Assembly (NCBI GenBank): GCA_963709425.1
Contig: CAVPWG010000005.1
Location: 744,001 to 808,000, forward strand
Length of the DNA: 64,000 nucleotides
Direction: 5' to 3'
DNA from: JAICJC01 sp963709425
GTDB taxonomy: Bacteria > Actinomycetota > Thermoleophilia > Gaiellales > JAICJC01
Shown here: one piece after another, positions 1 to 7,846 of the stretch
Numbering within the stretch: the stretch's first letter is position 1
Layout of the letters: the number at the start of each line of letters is the position of its first letter
Notes under the pieces: generated by a model
Told to the model about the DNA's origin: nothing
The model's database searches: none
What the model saw: the letters and a program-made list of their open reading frames with translations, nothing else
Translations under genes and position numbers: made by a program

Positions 1-774
1 GACGCCGCTCCGCCGCCCGGGCTCGCCGCCGACCTGAGGCGAACGCTCCGGTTCCGCTACTCGTACGCCGCAGAGCTCCGCCGGGTGCGCTCTCCCCGCG
101 ACGCCGGCCGGATGGGCCGCGACGCCGCCCGCTTCGCCGCCCACCGCCTCCGCGGCGCGCGGCCGCTCATGAAGGACCCGATCGCGGTGCTCGCGGCCCC
201 GTGGCTCGCGCGCGAGTTCGACATGCAGGTCGTCGTCATGATCCGCCACCCGGCGGCGTACGCGGCCAGCCTGCAACGACTCAACTGGACGCACGACTTC
301 TCGCACTTCCGCGACCAGCCGGGGCTCGTCGACGGCCTCGTGCCGGAGCTCCGGGCCGACATCGAAGAGTTCGCCCGACGGCCGCCGGACGTGGTCGACC
401 AGGCGGCGCTTCTCTGGGAGGTCATCTACACGGTCGTCGATCGATATCGGGCCGCCCATCCCGACTGGATCCTCGTGCGCCACGAGGACCTCTCCACCTC
501 CCCTGCGGCCGGGTTCGAGTCGATGTGCAGCCGGCTCGGCATCGAGTACTCGGCGGGCGTCGAGCGGTTCGTGGCCGAGACGACCTCGGCCTCGAACCCG
601 GCCGAGGCCGGCGAGGGTGTGGTGCACTCCCTCCGCCGCCACAGCGCCGCCAGCGTGCACACATGGCACGAGCGCCTGACGGCCGAGGAGGTCGCGCGCG
701 TGCGCGGACGTACGGAGCGGACCGCAGCCGTGTTCTACGCCGAGTCGGACTGGTCACGGCCCGGAGCGGCATAG
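1..774 (+). CDS. Sulfotransferase family protein, 3' portion
   Basis: The reading frame is open from base 1 to a TAG at 772-774, so the gene begins before the window and its N-terminal PAPS-binding loop is not visible. What remains, about 257 residues, shows the stretch MIRHPAAYAASLQRL, which matches the 3'-phosphate-binding region of PAPS-dependent sulfotransferases (Arg-x-Pro followed by a helix with Ser). The later part, with an ILVRHEDL strand and a C-terminal helical tail, also fits the family. Such enzymes move sulfate from PAPS to a carbohydrate, lipid or small-molecule acceptor; the acceptor here cannot be told. The call rests on motif recognition only. A second, unrelated-looking sulfotransferase lies at 45801-46634. 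Confidence 0.7.
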   Translation, partial: DAAPPPGLAADLRRTLRFRYSYAAELRRVRSPRDAGRMGRDAARFAAHRLRGARPLMKDPIAVLAAPWLAREFDMQVVVMIRHPAAYAASLQRLNWTHDFSHFRDQPGLVDGLVPELRADIEEFARRPPDVVDQAALLWEVIYTVVDRYRAAHPDWILVRHEDLSTSPAAGFESMCSRLGIEYSAGVERFVAETTSASNPAEAGEGVVHSLRRHSAASVHTWHERLTAEEVARVRGRTERTAAVFYAESDWSRPGAA

Positions 775-784
775 GCGTCCGGGT

Positions 785-1161
785 TTGCACGACCCGGCAC
801 GGGCCGTCTTGGCGACGGTGCTGCTCTCCGCGCTCCTCACCGTGCCCGTGCAGGCCGGCAAGGGCACGCCGCGCGCGCATGTGGCGCCCACCGGTCCAGA
901 TCTTCGGTGCGGCGCACCACTTCGCGGCGAAGCGATGGGTGCCGCTCTCCATCCGTGAGATCGGGTGCGAGGAGAGCTCCTCGGAACCCACGGCCAAGGC
1001 CACGTGGATCACGTCGGCGGCCGACACGTTCCGGCCTGGAACGTTGGTGCCGTGCTCTGGACAGACTCTCCCAGCGGCTCGGGGGATTACGCGGCGAACC
1101 CACGCAGGACGCGCTCCAGGCCCACCAGCGCGCCGGGGAGATGTCGTTCTACGACCGGTAG
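785..1161 (+). pseudogene. Decayed secreted glycoside-hydrolase-like gene
   Basis: No single frame spans this stretch, but pieces in three frames join into one plausible protein. Frame 2 from TTG 785 gives a hydrophobic signal-like start (AVLATVLLSALLTVPVQA). Frame 3 from about 894 gives a segment with VPLSIREIGCEESSSEP and ATWITSAADTF. Frame 2 again from about 1040 gives WNVGAVLWTDSPSGSGDY, and frame 1 ends with DALQAHQRAGEMSFYDR and a TAG at 1159-1161. The 'EIGC ... W ... VLWTD ... DY' order resembles the C-terminal end of secreted GH26/GH39-like hydrolases. The signal-like start sits almost directly against the C-terminal domain, so most of the catalytic domain is missing. This is real decay, unlike the single-base frameshifts elsewhere in the window. 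Confidence 0.5.
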
Positions 1162-1191
1162 CAGGGGACAGATCTCCTCGTTTGGGACCTG

Positions 1192-2898
1192 CTAGTGGCA
1201 GCTCTCGGCGCCTGTGTCAGTCGGCGCGGAGGGATCGGCGGTCTGGAGCTGCCACGAGTAGGACCCGCCGGCGAGCGTCACGGCGAGGATGCCGAACGCC
1301 CTAATCCGCACCTGCGAGCCGGCGATCGGCGTCGGGAACGGGCCCTCGCTCTCCCCGCCGGTACCGACGATGATCTCCCGCGTGCGCGCGCCGCTCGTCA
1401 CCGGCTGACCGCTCGCGTCCAGGTCGGCGAACCGCTCGTAGTGGTGGAAATGGCCGACGAGCACCAGATCCACGCCGCCGTTCACCATGTCGGTCCAGAA
1501 CCTCCGCGTGTTGGCGACGCCGCCGGTGACGCTCGACCAGGGCGCCTGGTGCCAGTAGGCCAGCGTGCACTGACCCGGGTGCGCCGCCAGGTCGTTGCGA
1601 ATCCACGTGTCCTCAGGCGAGCCGGCGCCGCAGCCCCCGGCCAGGCCGCATTGCGTGTTGATCGCGAGGAGGTGCCAGCTCCCCAGGTCGTAGCTGTAGT
1701 AGCCCTTGCCGTTCACCCCGGCGGCATCCGTGACTCCGTGGTTCGCGAAGTACGAGAAGTAGCCGGTGGCGCCGGTCGAGCAGCCCGTCTCGGCCGGGAA
1801 GTCGCTCGTGCCCTTCACCTCGTGGTTTCCGGGGACTGGCTCGACCTTGGAGTTGAACCGTCCCCATGTCGAGTCATACGCACTGTTGAAGGCCGCCGGT
1901 GAGCCGCAGTCGTACTGCAGGTCGCCGAGGGGCAGGACACGGGCGTATGACCCCTGGCCGATGAGGTCGGCCGTCGCCGCCTGGTGGCAGCTGCCGGTCA
2001 GCAGGTTCCCGGTCCCGGCGCCGCCGTTGTAATTCGGGTCGTCGGGGTTGCAGGCGATGTCGCCGGCGGCGGCGATCGTCACGCCGGCGCCGCCCTGCGT
2101 AGTTGCTGACGCCTCATTCGACGGCGGAGATTCGGCCGACGCGTTGAACGCCGTTACCACGTACGCGTGGGTCGTGCCAGCCTGAAGGCCAGTGTCCGGG
2201 AACGACGTCGCGGAGGCGTTCACTGTCCCGATCGGTGTCCCACCGCCGTCTCGGTACACGTGGTAGCCGGTGACGCCGCCGCTGGGTGAGGGTGTCCACG
2301 TCAAGTCGATCTCGCTGGACGAGACGGCCGAGGCCTGCAGGTTCGTGGGCGGCGCGATGGTCCCGGAGGAGGCCGTTACCACCAGGTTGTCGACTCTGAA
2401 CGAGTCGCCCGCCGCCGGGTGCTTCTGGAAGACGGAGAAAATCAGCGCGTCGCCGGCCCGCTGGAGCGTGTAGCTCAACTGCGGAAGCGTTGCCCACCCG
2501 CCGTTCCCAGTCGAGCAGGATGTGGCGCTCACGTTGACCGCACCTGTCTCATGGAGCTTCAGGCACACCGATTTTCCCGACAGGGCATTGAACCGTCCAT
2601 CGGCCAGATACTCCGTGCCGGCCGTGCCGGATTTGACGACCTTCGCGCTGGTCACGATGGCGTAGGTCGTGCCCGTGCCGCCGTATGTCACCAGGGCGGC
2701 GAAGCCGCCGGCGTCGCCGGGAACGAGCGACAGCGTCGCGTTCGACGCCTTCCATCCCGTCAGCGAGCCGCTGCCGCTGCCCTCGAAGTCGCCGTTCGCG
2801 AGAAGGTTCGTCCCGGCGGCCTGTGCCGACGCGCTGCAGACCCCAGCGAACACCGCGAGCACCAGCACCGTCCACCCTCTGCGCCACGTTAGGTTCAT
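1192..2898 (-). CDS. Secreted metallophosphoesterase with N-terminal CBM-like and fibronectin III domains
   Basis: A 568-residue exported protein. Residues 1-28 form a signal peptide ending ASAQAAG. A jelly-roll-like domain follows (starts NLLANGDFEG, about 30-175), typical of carbohydrate-binding modules. Next comes a fibronectin type III domain (about 182-268: PPTNLQASAVSSSEIDLTW). The catalytic calcineurin-like domain fills the rest, with metal-ligand motifs AAAGDIAC, LPLGDLQYDCG, VPGNHE and LVGHFHHYERF. This matches secreted purple-acid-phosphatase-like enzymes of soil actinobacteria, probably freeing phosphate from extracellular organic phosphates. The start ATG follows a purine-rich stretch (GGGGGCGGG, 2903-2911 on the other strand). 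A second secreted phosphatase-type gene lies at 4182-5141. Confidence 0.85.
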   Translation of the reverse strand: MNLTWRRGWTVLVLAVFAGVCSASAQAAGTNLLANGDFEGSGSGSLTGWKASNATLSLVPGDAGGFAALVTYGGTGTTYAIVTSAKVVKSGTAGTEYLADGRFNALSGKSVCLKLHETGAVNVSATSCSTGNGGWATLPQLSYTLQRAGDALIFSVFQKHPAAGDSFRVDNLVVTASSGTIAPPTNLQASAVSSSEIDLTWTPSPSGGVTGYHVYRDGGGTPIGTVNASATSFPDTGLQAGTTHAYVVTAFNASAESPPSNEASATTQGGAGVTIAAAGDIACNPDDPNYNGGAGTGNLLTGSCHQAATADLIGQGSYARVLPLGDLQYDCGSPAAFNSAYDSTWGRFNSKVEPVPGNHEVKGTSDFPAETGCSTGATGYFSYFANHGVTDAAGVNGKGYYSYDLGSWHLLAINTQCGLAGGCGAGSPEDTWIRNDLAAHPGQCTLAYWHQAPWSSVTGGVANTRRFWTDMVNGGVDLVLVGHFHHYERFADLDASGQPVTSGARTREIIVGTGGESEGPFPTPIAGSQVRIRAFGILAVTLAGGSYSWQLQTADPSAPTDTGAESCH

Positions 2899-3167
2899 GA
2901 ACCCGACCCGCCCCCTGCTCGCTCGGGCGGAGGCTAGTCGCTCGGTTTGTCGCGGTCAAAAATTCCCAGGAGCCCGCGGAAGGATTCGCCTTTCGTGACA
3001 TGCGTAACCGCGTAAGCACGCGGTTTCCGCTCGGTCGGCGGACTGAGCTTGCCGACCGTTTCAAGCCGCGCGGCCTGCGGCGCTGCGCCGCCCGCGTGCA
3101 GGGAGTTCACATCGCAGCCAACGGAGAGAAGACGATCCAGGGACAGCGGCTCGTCGGCCGCGAGAAG

Positions 3168-3680
3168 CTACCGCAAGCCGGCCTCCCGGGAGTATTGCCA
3201 GAGCGCCTTGTCGAGCGTGCGGAGCTGGACGTTGCTCTCGCGTGCGATGCGTCGGCACGCGTCGAGGTATCCCAGCCAGAAGCCGATCGGATACGTTGAA
3301 CGGCGCTTTTGCCCCAGCGACTCGAGCGCCCGCCAGTCGAGGATCGGATAGAGCCGGGGGAAGGCGAAATGAAGCAGCGTCGAGGCCACCGGGATCCCCA
3401 CCCCGGCGAGCTCGGTCAGCGCTCGCATCCGTTCGGCCTCATCGTCCGCGCGGAAGGCGATCCGGGACTGCCGACGGATCGCGCCGGACGGGTTCTCCGC
3501 TGCTCGTCCGGAGGTTCGTTGCGACTTCCACCGACAGACGGTCATGAACTCGGGCTTGGTGTAGTGGCCGCGCTCGCCCGCCCGGCGACCGGCGGCGGTG
3601 GCTTCATGATCGACTCCGTCGCCGTAGCGACGCCGCAGCTCGTCGATCTCGCCAGTCTCGAAGCACAGCCTGAAGTCCAA
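3168..3680 (-). CDS. Hypothetical protein with HhH-glycosylase-like segment
   Basis: About 170 residues from a TTG at 3680. The frame stays open upstream to about 3767, and the extra stretch (ending AYDRQIAKG) looks coding, so the true N-terminus may lie there or be lost through a frame error. The C-terminal half reads ELAGVGIPVASTLLHFAFP followed by PILDWRALESLG. That pattern (helix-hairpin-helix Gly-x-Gly, then an invariant-looking Pro-x-x-Asp) is seen in small actinobacterial proteins related to the 8-oxoguanine DNA glycosylase fold. No catalytic Lys/Asp pair can be assigned with certainty, so function is open. Neighbours are secreted phosphatases and a small zinc-ribbon gene and give no help. 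Confidence 0.5.
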   Translation of the reverse strand: MDFRLCFETGEIDELRRRYGDGVDHEATAAGRRAGERGHYTKPEFMTVCRWKSQRTSGRAAENPSGAIRRQSRIAFRADDEAERMRALTELAGVGIPVASTLLHFAFPRLYPILDWRALESLGQKRRSTYPIGFWLGYLDACRRIARESNVQLRTLDKALWQYSREAGLR

Positions 3681-3878
3681 TCCCTTGGCGATCTGCCGAT
3701 CGTATGCGAGGGCGGGGCCAGAGCACCTCTCGAAGTGGCGGGCCTGCGGCTCGAGACTACGCCCGCATCAGCAGCGAGATCGGCGCGAGCGCGAACCTCA
3801 AATGTCCCGCGGCAGGGCTCGCGGCCGACCGGGGGCCCCCAACCAGCTCGCCGACCGAGGGTCTCTGGGACGAGCCGC

Positions 3879-4109
3879 TCACGGTGAGCCAAGTCGAGCG
3901 GCCGACTCGGAGCTCGTTCTATACGTCTGCCCGCACACTCCGCATGCGGACTCCCAGAACCGCGGCGGTGAAGCCGATGCCTCCCGGTCAGAGGCGACCC
4001 GGCTGCTTGAGCCAACCAGCACATCCGATACGGCCACCCACGTCAACGGCGACCCGCAGCTGTGACAGCGGGACTCCTGGATGTCGATAATCCGTCGTCG
4101 GGGTGGCAT
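3879..4109 (-). CDS. Small zinc-ribbon protein, function unknown
   Basis: A 76-residue protein with two CxxC pairs (C15/C18 in CHSCG and C56/C59 in CGVCG) about 38 residues apart, as expected for one zinc ribbon. No other domain is visible. The gene is short and could be doubted, but a TACGAT box sits exactly 6 nt before its ATG (4116-4121 on the other strand), the leaderless-promoter spacing used by many genes in this window. It is divergent from the phosphoesterase gene that follows. Confidence 0.55.
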   Translation of the reverse strand: MPPRRRIIDIQESRCHSCGSPLTWVAVSDVLVGSSSRVASDREASASPPRFWESACGVCGQTYRTSSESAARLGSP

Positions 4110-4115
4110 ATCACC

Positions 4116-4121
4116 ATCGTA
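4116..4121 (-). promoter_or_regulatory. -10 box, leaderless start of the zinc-ribbon gene
   Basis: TACGAT on the minus strand lies 6 nt before the ATG at 4109, so transcription would begin at or next to the start codon. No clear -35 element is seen. Confidence 0.5.
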
Positions 4122-4181
4122 CGAGCGCGACGAGCGCGCCGGAAGCCGCCGGGAAGGGACTCGACCGTGTCACACGGTAGG

Positions 4182-5141
4182 ATGGTCGCTCTTGTGACGC
4201 GACGGACGAATGTGATTCGACTGGCGCTCGCGGCGCTGGTGACGCTGGCCGCTTCGTTTCAGAGCCTCGATGGGCGAAGCGCCGCCGTCGCGGCGACGAA
4301 TCCGTGTGGCCTGCAGCCGGCACCGCCGACGACGTATAGCCACGTGGTTGTGATCATGGAGGAGAACCTCGCCTACGCGTCCGCGATCGGGAACGCGAAC
4401 GCTCCCTACCTGAACATGCTGGCCTCCGTCTGTGCCCTGGCGACGAATTTCCACAACGAGACGCATCCGAGCCAGCCCAATTACATGGCCGCGACGTCCG
4501 GCTTTGTGACCGGAGTCAGTGTGCACAGCCCGAACCCGTCGATCTACCAGCAGGCAGAGACGTGGAACGACCTGGAAGAATCGATGGGCGGGAACTGCGG
4601 CGCGAGCGCAACGCATTACAAGCGCGGCCACGACCCCGCCTACTGGTACACGCCGATCGCCTCGGCGTGCAAGGCGAGCGACATCCCGATGACCGCATCG
4701 GATGCAGGTGCGACCACCTTGCCCACGGCGGCCTTCACCTGGATCACCCCCAACCAGTGCCACAACCATCACTGGGAGAGCGGATGCACCGGGCAGCGTA
4801 CGAGCGCCGGGTTCACCCAGGCGATGGACACGTGGCTTGCGGGGACGATCCAGGCGATCCAGGCGACTGCGGACTACCAGGCCGGCCAGACGCTCATCTT
4901 CGTCACCTTCGACGAGGGCCAGGGCGGCACGAATGGTGAGAACTGCGCGGATCCGGCGAACACCGATCCCTCCTGCCGCGTCGTCACCATCGCGATCGCC
5001 GCAGGTGTACAGGCGACGGCGGATCCGACCTTCTACACCCACTACTCCATGCTTCGCTCCGCGGAGGCGGCGCTCGGCATCACCACGTATCTCGGGAACG
5101 CCACAGGCGCCAACGACATGCGACCCGGAATGGGCTTCTAG
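4182..5141 (+). CDS. Secreted phosphoesterase (phospholipase C / acid phosphatase family)
   Basis: Alkaline-phosphatase-superfamily phosphoesterase of the phospholipase C / acid phosphatase type (PF04185-like). The mature part opens with YSHVVVIMEENLAYASAIG, which carries the metal-binding Glu of this family. Then come THPSQPNYMAATSG (nucleophile region), a Cys-rich middle and IFVTFDEGQGG, the second metal site. A hydrophobic signal segment (VIRLALAALVTLAASF) precedes an AxA-type cleavage site near SAAVAAT. The frame is open further upstream to 4062. I prefer ATG 4182 or GTG 4194, because a TAGGAT box at 4178-4183 and the signal peptide position favour a start here; GTG 4194 gives the neatest signal peptide. 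Likely role: hydrolysis of extracellular phosphate esters. Confidence 0.8.
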   Translation: MVALVTRRTNVIRLALAALVTLAASFQSLDGRSAAVAATNPCGLQPAPPTTYSHVVVIMEENLAYASAIGNANAPYLNMLASVCALATNFHNETHPSQPNYMAATSGFVTGVSVHSPNPSIYQQAETWNDLEESMGGNCGASATHYKRGHDPAYWYTPIASACKASDIPMTASDAGATTLPTAAFTWITPNQCHNHHWESGCTGQRTSAGFTQAMDTWLAGTIQAIQATADYQAGQTLIFVTFDEGQGGTNGENCADPANTDPSCRVVTIAIAAGVQATADPTFYTHYSMLRSAEAALGITTYLGNATGANDMRPGMGF

Positions 5142-5471
5142 GGCTCCTGGCAACGCGATCGCCAGTCGCTGGACGGTCATCGGAAGGCTTTGCGGGCTTC
5201 ATGACCAAGCCCGGACGCTTCGCGACCGCCCAGAATGCGGTAGGGCGGTCATCCCCAGAACGCGGTACAAGCGCCTACCCATGCACGGCGGAAAAGCCGC
5301 TACCAGCGACATTTTCGGCGGCGACCGGCCGCCGTATCGGCCTCGCACATACCACAATTCGGGGATGCCGGCCGACGTGCAGCAGCGGATTCACTGCCAC
5401 AGGAGATTCGCCAACTGCGACCGTGCGCGCCCGGCAAGGGAACGACGGCGAGTCCAAGCTACGCTGAGGCG
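5142..5471. other. Intergenic stretch of 330 nt with a short direct repeat
   Basis: No convincing gene is seen on either strand. Two 14-nt direct repeats matching at 13 of 14 positions (CCCAGAATGCGGTA at 5229-5242 and CCCAGAACGCGGTA at 5254-5267) lie 25 nt apart, start to start. The stretch ends with the promoter box of the protease gene at 5460-5465. Confidence 0.4.
5460..5465 (+). promoter_or_regulatory. -10 box, leaderless start of the HtrA-like gene
   Basis: TACGCT ends 6 nt before ATG 5472, placing the expected transcription start on the start codon. No Shine-Dalgarno sequence fits in the gap. Confidence 0.55.
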
Positions 5472-6407
5472 ATGAATGACGTTCTGGATGCCTACTCGCG
5501 GGCCGTGATCGATGTGGTCGCGCGGGTGTCACCGTCGGTGGCCAATCTGCGCTTGCGCCTTCACTCGCGTTCGGGCGTGCGGGAGGCGGGCGGGGCGGCT
5601 GTGGTGATCACCGAGGACCGGCTCGTCACGAACGCCCACGTCGTGCCGGCGTCGACGCGGGGAGGATGGGCGTCGTTTCCAGATGGGCGGGAGTTCGGCT
5701 TCTCGGTGATCGGACGCGATCCCTTTAGCGATCTGGCGGTGATCGGCATCGACGGGAGCGACCTGTATCCGGCGCGGCTGGGTGATGCGTCGACGCTGCA
5801 GGTTGGCCAGTTGGTGGTCGCTATCGGCAATCCACATGGGTTTGCCGGGTCCGTGACCGCCGGGGTGGTCTCGGCCGTCGGCCGGTCGCTCCCGGCGCGG
5901 GCCGGCGGCACGCTGCGCATGATCGATAACGTGATTCAGACGGACGCGAGCCTGAACCCGGGAAACTCGGGCGGCGCGCTCGCAACCAGCGACGGGCATG
6001 TCGTCGGGATCAATACTGCGCTTGCCGGCATGGGGCTGGGGCTGGCCGTGCCGATCAACGACCACACGCGCGGTCTGATCGCGACGCTGATGCGCGAGGG
6101 GCGCGTCCGGCGGGCCTACATCGGGGTGGGCGCCGCTCCACGGCCGCTGCCTCCCAAGGCGGTGGCGACGCTGGGCCGTACCGCCGGTATCGAGCTGATC
6201 GACGTCGCGCCCGGCAGCCCCGCGGGCTTGGCCGGGCTGCGTCCGGAGGACATCGTCGTCGCTCTCAACGGCAGGCCGATCGAGAGCGTCGAGGAGTTCC
6301 AGCGCCTGCTGTCAGCGGATGCGATCGGCACGCCGCAATCTCTGACGGTGCTTCGCGCGGGAACATTGATGGAGCTGGAGGTGCACCCTGCCGAGTTGGC
6401 CGCCTAG
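5472..6407 (+). CDS. HtrA/DegP-like serine protease with one PDZ domain, no export signal
   Basis: A 311-residue S1C-type protease. The chymotrypsin-like domain has the full triad: His56 in TNAHVV, Asp87 in FSDLAVI and Ser166 in GNSGGAL. A PDZ domain follows (about 205-305, with PGSPAGLAGLRPEDIVVALNG). Unlike classical HtrA/DegP or actinobacterial PepD, no signal peptide or membrane anchor precedes the protease domain; the protein begins straight with an amphipathic helix. It may therefore act in the cytoplasm, or be released by another route. It is transcribed alone, leaderless, and ends at a strong hairpin terminator shared with the convergent gene. Confidence 0.88.
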   Translation: MNDVLDAYSRAVIDVVARVSPSVANLRLRLHSRSGVREAGGAAVVITEDRLVTNAHVVPASTRGGWASFPDGREFGFSVIGRDPFSDLAVIGIDGSDLYPARLGDASTLQVGQLVVAIGNPHGFAGSVTAGVVSAVGRSLPARAGGTLRMIDNVIQTDASLNPGNSGGALATSDGHVVGINTALAGMGLGLAVPINDHTRGLIATLMREGRVRRAYIGVGAAPRPLPPKAVATLGRTAGIELIDVAPGSPAGLAGLRPEDIVVALNGRPIESVEEFQRLLSADAIGTPQSLTVLRAGTLMELEVHPAELAA

Positions 6408-6460
6408 CGCGTCGGAGCCGCAACCGCCTTCGTACGAAGGAGCGGCCAAGAGGGGTGCTT

Positions 6461-6495
6461 GCTCTGGGGCCGCCCCCGGGGAGCGGCCCCAGAGC
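6461..6495. terminator. Strong bidirectional hairpin between convergent genes
   Basis: A perfect 13-bp stem (GCTCTGGGGCCGC at 6461-6473 with its complement at 6483-6495) closes a 9-nt loop. It sits between the convergent protease gene and the dirigent-like gene. There is no U-run, as is common for terminators in very GC-rich actinobacteria. Confidence 0.75.
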
Positions 6496-6505
6496 ACGAG
6501 CTGAA

Positions 6506-6973
6506 TCAGTGGTTGATTGAGAACACGAAGTCGAAGCCGACGGCACGCGCGTGCAGCATCATCTGTCCGCTCGCGTCCCTGTACCGGCCGGTGCCCCCGA
6601 TGATCGCGAGCACGCTGTCCCGCGTGTCGTAGAACGGTCCTTCGACAGTGATGTCTCCGTTGGGCAGCTTGTTCGTCCAGCTGCACTGCCACTCGCCGCG
6701 GTTCGGGTTGGTGCGGATGCAGTTGCCCTGGTCGCGGCCGACCTGGTGGCTGTTGGTCTTGTCGAACAGCAGGTTCGAGAATGGGAACTGATCGCCTTGT
6801 GAGTCGCCCTTTGGTGCTAAGTCGACCACGTGCTCATTGACGGGATGCTCGATCAGATGCAACGTGACACCCGCCGCGGAAGGCGACCGGGCCGAGCCCG
6901 ACGCCGTCACGGCGAGCACCGCTCCGCTCAGCGCAACGCCCACCACCACTGCGATGATCCCTCGCCTCAACAT
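6506..6973 (-). CDS. Secreted dirigent / allene-oxide-cyclase-like barrel protein
   Basis: A 155-residue protein with a signal peptide (residues 1-27, hydrophobic GIIAVVVGVALSGAVLAV). The mature part has the pattern of the dirigent/allene oxide cyclase eight-strand barrel: GDQFPFSNLLFD, a middle Cys pair (GNCIRTNPNRGEWQCSW) and the diagnostic VLAIIGGTGRYRDASGQ before the last strands. Plant homologues guide radical coupling or cyclise allene oxide. The role of bacterial secreted versions is unknown, so no reaction is claimed. The start ATG has a strong upstream AGGAGGGGG on the minus strand. It ends at the shared hairpin 6461-6495. Confidence 0.75.
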   Translation of the reverse strand: MLRRGIIAVVVGVALSGAVLAVTASGSARSPSAAGVTLHLIEHPVNEHVVDLAPKGDSQGDQFPFSNLLFDKTNSHQVGRDQGNCIRTNPNRGEWQCSWTNKLPNGDITVEGPFYDTRDSVLAIIGGTGRYRDASGQMMLHARAVGFDFVFSINH

Positions 6974-7130
6974 GCCAACCCCCTCCTGTCGATCAGTAGG
7001 ACGTGCTCCAATCTATACGGCGCGACGCCTCCTCGCTTCGACACTCGCCGACGGAGTCGCCGTGCCCGCCCGGGCAGGTCCCGGCGATGAGTTTGGCGCC
7101 GCAGCGCGGTCTAAATTGATGTTCCCGCGC

Positions 7131-7138
7131 AAAGGAGG
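7131..7138 (+). promoter_or_regulatory. Strong Shine-Dalgarno of the reductase gene
   Basis: AAAGGAGG, 5 nt before ATG 7144, is close to a perfect anti-16S match. A TAAATT box at 7112-7117 could be its -10 element. This is one of the few clearly leadered genes here. Confidence 0.6.
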
Positions 7139-7143
7139 CAGCC

Positions 7144-7812
7144 ATGAGAAAGCTCGTCGTCAACGCAATGATGTCGCTCGACGGTGTCATGCAGGCGCCC
7201 GGCGGGCCGGACGAGGACCCGACCGGCGGCTTCGAGCACGGCGGCTGGGGCGTCAACTACTTCGACGAGGCGATGATGACACGGATGGCGGAGTCGGCGC
7301 CATACGAGTTGCTGCTCGGGCGCGGCACGTACGAGATCTTCGCCGCACACTGGCCCCACGACGAAGGACCGATCGCCGACCATCTCAACGGCACGCGCAA
7401 GCACGTGGCTTCCACCACGCTGAAGCAGGTGGACTGGAACAACTCGACCCTGATCGCAGGCGACGTCGCCGAGTACGTGGAGAGGCTCAAGACCCAGAAC
7501 GGCCCGGAGATCCAGGTGCACGGGAGCCCCGGCCTGATCCAGACCCTGCTCGGGCACGACCTGATTGACGAGTACCGCATCTGGAGGTTCCCGGTCGTGC
7601 TCGGCGCCGGGAAGCGCTTCTTCGCGGAGGGCACGATCCCCTTCGCCCTGAAGCTCGTCGACAGCGTGGTCACGAAGACCGGCGTCACGATCAACATCTA
7701 CGTACGCGCGGGCCAGGTCGAGTCGGGGTCGTTCGAGTTTGAGGAGCCGACCGAGGCGGAGGTCGAACGGCGCCAACGTCTCGCCGAAGCTGCAACCCGC
7801 GGCGGCCGATGA
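7144..7812 (+). CDS. Dihydrofolate reductase family protein (RibD C-terminal domain)
   Basis: A 222-residue protein of the RibD_C/DHFR-like fold. It starts MRKLVVNAMMSLDGVMQAPG, the usual opening strand and 'SLDGV' loop. Then come LLLGRGTYEIFAAHWP (NADPH-site helix), a middle TLIAGDVAEYVERLK and the late EIQVHGSPGLIQTLLGHDLIDEY block. The ending strands (FPVVLGAGKRFF) are also typical. Members of this group reduce pyrimidine or other heterocyclic substrates with NADPH, but most are uncharacterised. It carries a near-perfect Shine-Dalgarno. The sigma-factor gene starts 34 nt downstream from its own promoter box. Confidence 0.85.
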   Translation: MRKLVVNAMMSLDGVMQAPGGPDEDPTGGFEHGGWGVNYFDEAMMTRMAESAPYELLLGRGTYEIFAAHWPHDEGPIADHLNGTRKHVASTTLKQVDWNNSTLIAGDVAEYVERLKTQNGPEIQVHGSPGLIQTLLGHDLIDEYRIWRFPVVLGAGKRFFAEGTIPFALKLVDSVVTKTGVTINIYVRAGQVESGSFEFEEPTEAEVERRQRLAEAATRGGR

Positions 7813-7833
7813 GTTTTCGCTCCGCCCAAGGTC

Positions 7834-7839
7834 TACGGT
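7834..7839 (+). promoter_or_regulatory. -10 box, leaderless start of the sigma factor gene
   Basis: TACGGT ends 7 nt before ATG 7847. The box supports this ATG over the in-frame GTG codons at 7838 and 7841. Confidence 0.45.
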
Positions 7840-7846
7840 GGTGACC

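Noticed and set aside
201..1304. A long open frame (367 codons) across the sulfotransferase, hydrolase remnant and phosphatase end
   Set aside because: Its first part is an Arg/Pro-rich shadow of the sulfotransferase. Only a short internal piece looks like protein, and that belongs to the decayed hydrolase.
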